A DNA stretch of 64,000 nt, from assembly GCA_015698045.1 (NCBI GenBank), contig BLAL01000194.1, positions 1,116,001 to 1,180,000 of the forward strand, read 5' to 3'. The position numbers and the translations under genes are program-made. The DNA comes from Rhizophagus clarus. Taxonomy: Eukaryota; Glomeromycota; Glomeromycetes; Glomerales; Glomeraceae. Position 1 is the first letter of the stretch; every line of letters begins with the position of its first letter. This document shows positions 59,774-64,000 of this stretch, piece by piece. Below the pieces are notes generated by a model that saw only the letters and a list, made by a program, of their open reading frames with translations, was not told the DNA's origin and did not search any database.

Positions 59774-61950
59774 ATGTCAAATAATGATTTTGATAATATC
59801 AATTGTGATAAATATGAATATGAATCATTTCTTAATAATGAGTATAATCAAGATATACCAGATAAATTGTAAAATCCCATAATAAGCAAAGAAGATGATA
59901 ATTCTGAAAAAGAAATTTTATTTCAATCTCGTTGAATTTTACCAGCATGGAATTATTTTAATGATAGAACATCCCAATATCCAGAAAGACCAGCCTGTTA
60001 TTGATGTCAAAAAGTTTTTGAAAAGGATACTGGTATTTCAATTTTAAAGCGGCATCTTTTTTCTGCACATAAAATAATGATAGAAAATATTAAACATATG
60101 TTAAAAACTTAAAGTGTTTAAATTTTAAATGAATTAATCTTTGGTCAGGAAAAAAAAAAAGTGAATGCGATAATGCAGTAGTAGAATGGATCATTGAAGA
60201 TAGACAGCTTTTTCAAACAATTAAAAATTTATAATTTAGGCAAATGGTTAACACTTTTGATTCTTGATATCAAGTTTCAGATAAAAATAAAATTAAAAAT
60301 TTGGTAATAGATTATTTTAAAACAAAATATGATAATATACAATATGATTTAAATAATATTCCAGGAAAAATATCCCTAACGGCAGATATTTGAACATCAA
60401 TTTTCAATAATAATGCATATCTTAAATTAATAATCCATTTTATTGATAATGATTGAAATTTGCAAAATTTCTTATTAGATATTATGTCATTTACTACATG
60501 TTATACTAGAGCTAACATAACTGATGCAATTATATCAATTTTGAAAGAATTTCATATTTTTGAAAAAACCTTAACTTTAACTAGTGATAATGAATCAGCA
60601 ATAGTAGTTTGCAGACATATGGGGTCTTTGCAATAGAAAGGTACGAAACTCAAAAAATTTTTTAAATTTACTTTATATGCTAATTATGTTTTTTATACTA
60701 AAATAAGTGTAAATTTAATATTAATTAAATTTTTATTTTTTTTTGAGTTTTGTACCTTTCTATTGCAAAGACCCCATATAATAGCAGCAGAACTTGCATA
60801 TGAACTTGATAACTAATCTTTCTATCACTATAGATGTTCTGCACATATTTTAAATCTAGCTGTACGACAAGAAATTAAAATTATTGATAATGAGATTGTT
60901 AAAATACATGAATTAATGAAAAAAATTAAAAATTCATTCCAAAAATGTAACAGATTGCGAGAATTGTGTTTGATAGAGAATTTGCAATATTATAAATCTC
61001 AACTAGATGTTAAAATCTAGTGAAACAGCATATACTATATGATAATAAAGTTTCAAAAAATATAGTGTTTTATTGAAATATTAGTAGCAATGGATTCAAG
61101 TATTGGAAATTTAATACCAGATGCAAAAGGATAGACAAAAATTAAAGTAAGTTAAAATTATTGTTTATCAATCATTTAAAATTTTAATATGTTTACAAAA
61201 CAAATAGGATACTTTAATCTTACTTGAACCATTAGAAAAGGCAACTGTACTATTTTTGGTCTCTTCTTATCCTATTATTTCAGATATTAGGTTCTTATTT
61301 TTTGGAATTCAACAGCATCTAGATGATTATGTTAGAAAAAAAGAATTTAGGTAAAGCAAAGTGGTATCATTAATTCTTAAAAAAATTAAAAAATATTAGA
61401 AAGTGGTGGATTCATCTACTACAGTAGCCACAATATTAGATCTACATACTAAACTTACTTTATATACAACAGAAAAAGAATTAACAAATGTGGTAAATGC
61501 AATAAAAAGCCATTTTACAAAGTATAACGTATCTTCACCTCCAGCAATGTTATATAATATTAATTAAGAAACAATAAGCAACTGGAAGTACTTCTATCAG
61601 TTAAAGAGATGGTGGCTGGATGTTTTAGATCTATAAACAGAAAAATCAAAAAGGAGATTAAGATTAACTAGAATTCATGAAAAACTTGATCAATACCTTA
61701 CCTTACCATGTGATGATAATGTTGAACCTTTATTATGGTGAAAGGTTTATTTTTAAGAATTTCCAGTATTAAGAGTAATGGCACGTGATTATTTGTTCAT
61801 CCAAACTATTAGTATACCATGCGAACAAGCATTCTCTGTGACAAGTAATACTATAACCCATACAAGGAATAGATTGCTTCTAGAAACAGTTCATATATTA
61901 TTATGTTCAAAAAGTTAGCTTGAAAAAGAAATTGAAAGTAAAAGAAAATA
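59774..61950 (+). pseudogene. hAT transposase relic (BED finger to hATC)
   Basis: Starts MSNNDFDNINCDKYEYESF. A BED-type zinc finger follows (about 59937-60075: PAWNYFND, ACY-stop-CQKVF, ILKRHLFSAHK), then a catalytic-domain stretch (ADI-stop-TSIFNNNAYLK, LTLTSDNESAIVVCRH, CSAHILNLAVRQE) and the C-terminal hAT dimerisation segment (about 61770-61920: MARDYLFIQTISIPCEQAFS, NRLLLETVHIL). Many in-frame stops, most explained as TGG to TGA/TAG or CAA/CAG to TAA/TAG, with long frame-preserving runs. A 155 bp MITE interrupts the frame at 60621 and an intron-like gap occurs near 61150-61200. Clearly inactive. Confidence 0.85.
60621..60775. mobile_element. Short foldback MITE (155 bp), 4-bp TSD
   Basis: Nearly perfect TIRs of about 37 bp: both ends begin GGGGTCTTTGCAATAGAAAG and differ at one position. 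Flanked by ATAT (60617-60620 and 60776-60779). Removing the MITE plus one ATAT restores the hAT reading VCRH|IIAAELAYEL. Superfamily not assigned. Confidence 0.9.
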
Positions 61951-62484
61951 ATAATTTTTTAGAAATTAATATTATATTTCAGTGTGAAAAAAAAATTATT
62001 GTAGTTTAGCAAATTAGTAATACAATAATAAATATATGATCAACGCTGATTAATAATAAATTTGTTATCAATATATGATCAAAATGTTAATAAATAAAAA
62101 AATAATTAAAATAATTTTAAAAATGAGTTTTATTTTTATGTGAATTAAATAATTAATATAAATATATAATAAAACAATTATCTTTGAAGGGCAGTAGATG
62201 TATTAAGAAGTTGAGACCTTATTGATAAAAGGTGATTCTACTTGATTTAGTTCATAGTTTCTGCAGAGTCGAGATGCTTACTTCAGTTTTCATCTAAAGG
62301 TAACATGATAGCTTACTCAAATTTTATACTTTTGTATTTTAATGATAGTTTGATTGTTATTTAATGGCTCACATTTTTGATGTATCAATTTTATCTAGTT
62401 TAACTTTATTTTTCTATTATAATTTTGATTGTTTTAATAAAAATAAAAATAAAAATAAAACAATTGTCCAGATTCAGTCCAGAC

Positions 62485-63028
62485 TATAGTTGTTTCTGAA
62501 ATTCAATTGGCAAATCTGAAATCTGAAATTACTAAATTACGTAAATCCGTAATTATACACTCCAAAATTCTAAAATTTGTGTAATAGTACGAAAGTATGA
62601 ATATTTCTGGATCCAGTGATCCAATTTTAACATACTTATTCTCATTCGATTTGTCTCATCAAGATGAATCTAATGATGTGTATTGCTGAAGTTATCTCAC
62701 TGCAAATATTTAGTGATTATTGGTGTCAGAGCACAATCTAATAATTGGATTTTTATGTTCTTATTATCATTAGATTCATCTCGATGAGATGAATCGAATG
62801 ACGATAAGATCATCAAACCCAGATAACTAGTTGCAGAGTTATGGTTTACTAAATTTTTAAATATAATTTGGCCAAAATTTAGGTTAATTATTTTTGTAAT
62901 ACGAAATTAAATACAAAATTCGAAATTAAATACAGAATTTGGATTTTTCCTAATAAATTACTTAATAATTACAGAATTACGAAATTATGTAATTCTGTAA
63001 TACGAAATTAATTTTGAATACAAGTACA
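62485..63028. mobile_element. MITE (TATAGTTG...CAAGTACA) copy 2, 8-bp TSD
   Basis: Same family as 51749-52483, shorter by an internal deletion around 62690. Flanks GTCCAGAC (62477-62484) and GTTCAGAC (63029-63036) match at 7 of 8 bases. It sits in the 3' non-coding part of the hAT relic. Confidence 0.85.
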
Positions 63029-63146
63029 GTTCAGACTCAGTTTGAACTCAGTTTGTCTTTAACTGAGTCTGATCCATCCATGTATCAGGACCAACAAGTT
63101 TTAGAACTTTAACTAGACTGTAATGGATCTTCTCCACCCCTATATA

Positions 63147-63842
63147 TAAGGATGGTGCCGCAAATAAGCAATTGCGGAATAATTGCGATTTACGGTATTG
63201 CGGAACATTGCGGATTTTTAAACCTAAATATCCGCAATTCCGCAATCCGCAATTGTCCGCAATTCCGCAAATATTCCGCAATTCCGCAAAGTACCGCAAT
63301 TCAATTGTGGAATAATTGCGGAATTGTGATACATTTGCGGAATTGCAATTTCGCTAAAGCAATCCAAAAAAACGTTGTGAAACGTTTTTTTTAATTAAAA
63401 TATACTTTGAAAAAACGTTTCGCAACGTTTTTTCTTTAAATTAATTAAAAAAACGTTGCGAAACATTTTTTTTAATTAAATATACTTTGAAAAAACGTTT
63501 CGCAACGTTTTTTCTTTAAATTAATTAAAAAACGTTGTAAAACGTTTTTTTTTAATTAAATATACTTTGAAAAAACGTTTCGCAACGTTTTTTCTTTAAA
63601 TTAATTAAAAAAACGTTGCGAAATGTTTTTTATTAATTAAAATACTTTGAAAAAACGTTTCGCAACGTTTTTTCGTTAAATTAATTAAAAAAACGTTGTG
63701 TAAACATTTTTTTTATTAAATCGGTTCGGTAAACTGCCAAAACCGATCAGGTGAATTGCGGAATTGCGGTTCACTAACCGCAATTCAACTCCAAAATCCG
63801 CAATATTACGGATTTGATAAATCAATTGCGGCACCATCCTTA
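63147..63842. mobile_element. hAT-type MITE with palindromic and hairpin-array interior
   Basis: Perfect 17 bp TIR TAAGGATGGTGCCGCAA with an identical 8 bp duplication CCTATATA (63139-63146 and 63843-63850). Outer thirds are dense in AATTGCGGAATTGCGG words in both orientations. The middle (about 63370-63720) is four to five stem-loop units, GTTTCGCAACGTTTTTT then about 15 nt then AAAAAACGTTGCGAAAC. 696 bp, no coding capacity; overlapping open frames on both strands are palindrome artefacts. Confidence 0.92.
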
Positions 63843-64000
63843 CCTATATATTCCTAACCTACATATCTAATTGACATAAAGAAAAAGTCCAGTTTTATAA
63901 TTAAGGTATGTTTAGTAGTTTCTTTTTTTTTATTAATTCTTTTTACTGTTTTCCTTTGGTTTTTCTTTGCAATTAATGTATTTTTATTTTTTATTTTTTA

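Larger units (their letters stand above)
59532..63142 (+). mobile_element. hAT transposon relic with nested MITEs
   Basis: Left end TAGGGTGGGGGAAAG (59532); right end reverse complemented TAGGGGTGGAGAAGA (63142). Left flank TATATTTC (59524-59531). The right flank, after removing the MITE inserted at 63147, is TATATTCC (63143-63146 plus 63851-63854), 7 of 8 identical. TIR starting TAGGG and an 8 bp duplication fit the hAT superfamily, as does the encoded relic. It contains MITEs at 60621-60775 and 62485-63028; a third (63147-63842) abuts its right end and its TSD overlaps the last four bases. Confidence 0.7.

Noticed and set aside
59774-61950. TGA read as tryptophan (alternative code)
   Set aside because: TGG is also used in the same relic, TAA and TAG stops occur as well, and the intact genes use TGA and TAA as stops; decay is the simpler explanation.
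63048-63394. Overlapping ORFs on both strands rich in NCG/RNC repeats
   Set aside because: Produced by palindromic TTGCGGAAT words of the MITE.

Overview
The window looks like nuclear DNA of an early-diverging filamentous fungus, most probably an arbuscular mycorrhizal fungus (Glomeromycotina, Rhizophagus-like). The reasons are very low GC, long A/T homopolymers, short GT-AG introns, fungal housekeeping genes, and a heavy load of decayed transposons and lineage-typical expanded families (MULE/FAR1-like, LINE, hAT, a Uma2-like nuclease-fold gene). The species is an inference; no rRNA or tRNA gene is visible to settle it.

Left half (1-23 kb) is a gene compartment. A PH-domain, proline-rich signalling/cortex protein is cut by the left edge (1-3024, +). 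A compact two-exon complex I 12 kDa (NDUFB10-type) subunit gene (4057-4445, -) shares a 188 bp divergent promoter region with a five-exon PWWP/Tudor-like protein gene (4634-6244, +). Next come a four-exon WD40 plus inositol-polyphosphate 5-phosphatase (6588-10055, -) and a six-exon NUFIP1-type snoRNP assembly factor with an added CCCH finger (10793-12960, -). After about 4.9 kb of non-coding AT-rich DNA there is a two-exon Crz1-like C2H2 transcription factor (17816-19118, +), then a single-exon Uma2/DUF820-like nuclease-fold gene (21930-22859, -). All spliced models were built by hand; each keeps one open frame across its junctions, with a total length divisible by three.

Right half (23-64 kb) is a repeat compartment with one clear host gene, egt1 for ergothioneine biosynthesis (35783-38436, -). 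The rest is a stratigraphy of transposons: a nearly intact MULE whose transposase intron carries a telomere-like minisatellite (24.7-28.2 kb); two inverted copies of a TIR element filled with tandem hairpins (28.3-30.0 and 46.9-48.1 kb); a 100-110 bp satellite interrupted by a MITE (32.4-33.9 kb); a decayed DDE-like multi-exon gene broken by one hairpin element (45.2-50.4 kb); a LINE fragment truncated beside a telomere-like array and split by a MITE (51.0-53.9 kb); a three-deep nest of TIR elements (54.7-58.8 kb); and an hAT relic holding two MITEs with a third abutting its end (59.5-63.8 kb).

The most unusual theme is that three unrelated-looking TIR elements (different termini, different target-site duplication lengths) each carry internal arrays of tandem stem-loop units, two of them built on the same palindromic core GTTTCGCAAC. 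Several insertions have perfect or near-perfect target-site duplications, and removing the insert on paper restores the interrupted reading frame. The relic genes decay mostly by C:G to T:A nonsense changes with few frameshifts, which suggests deamination-driven silencing.
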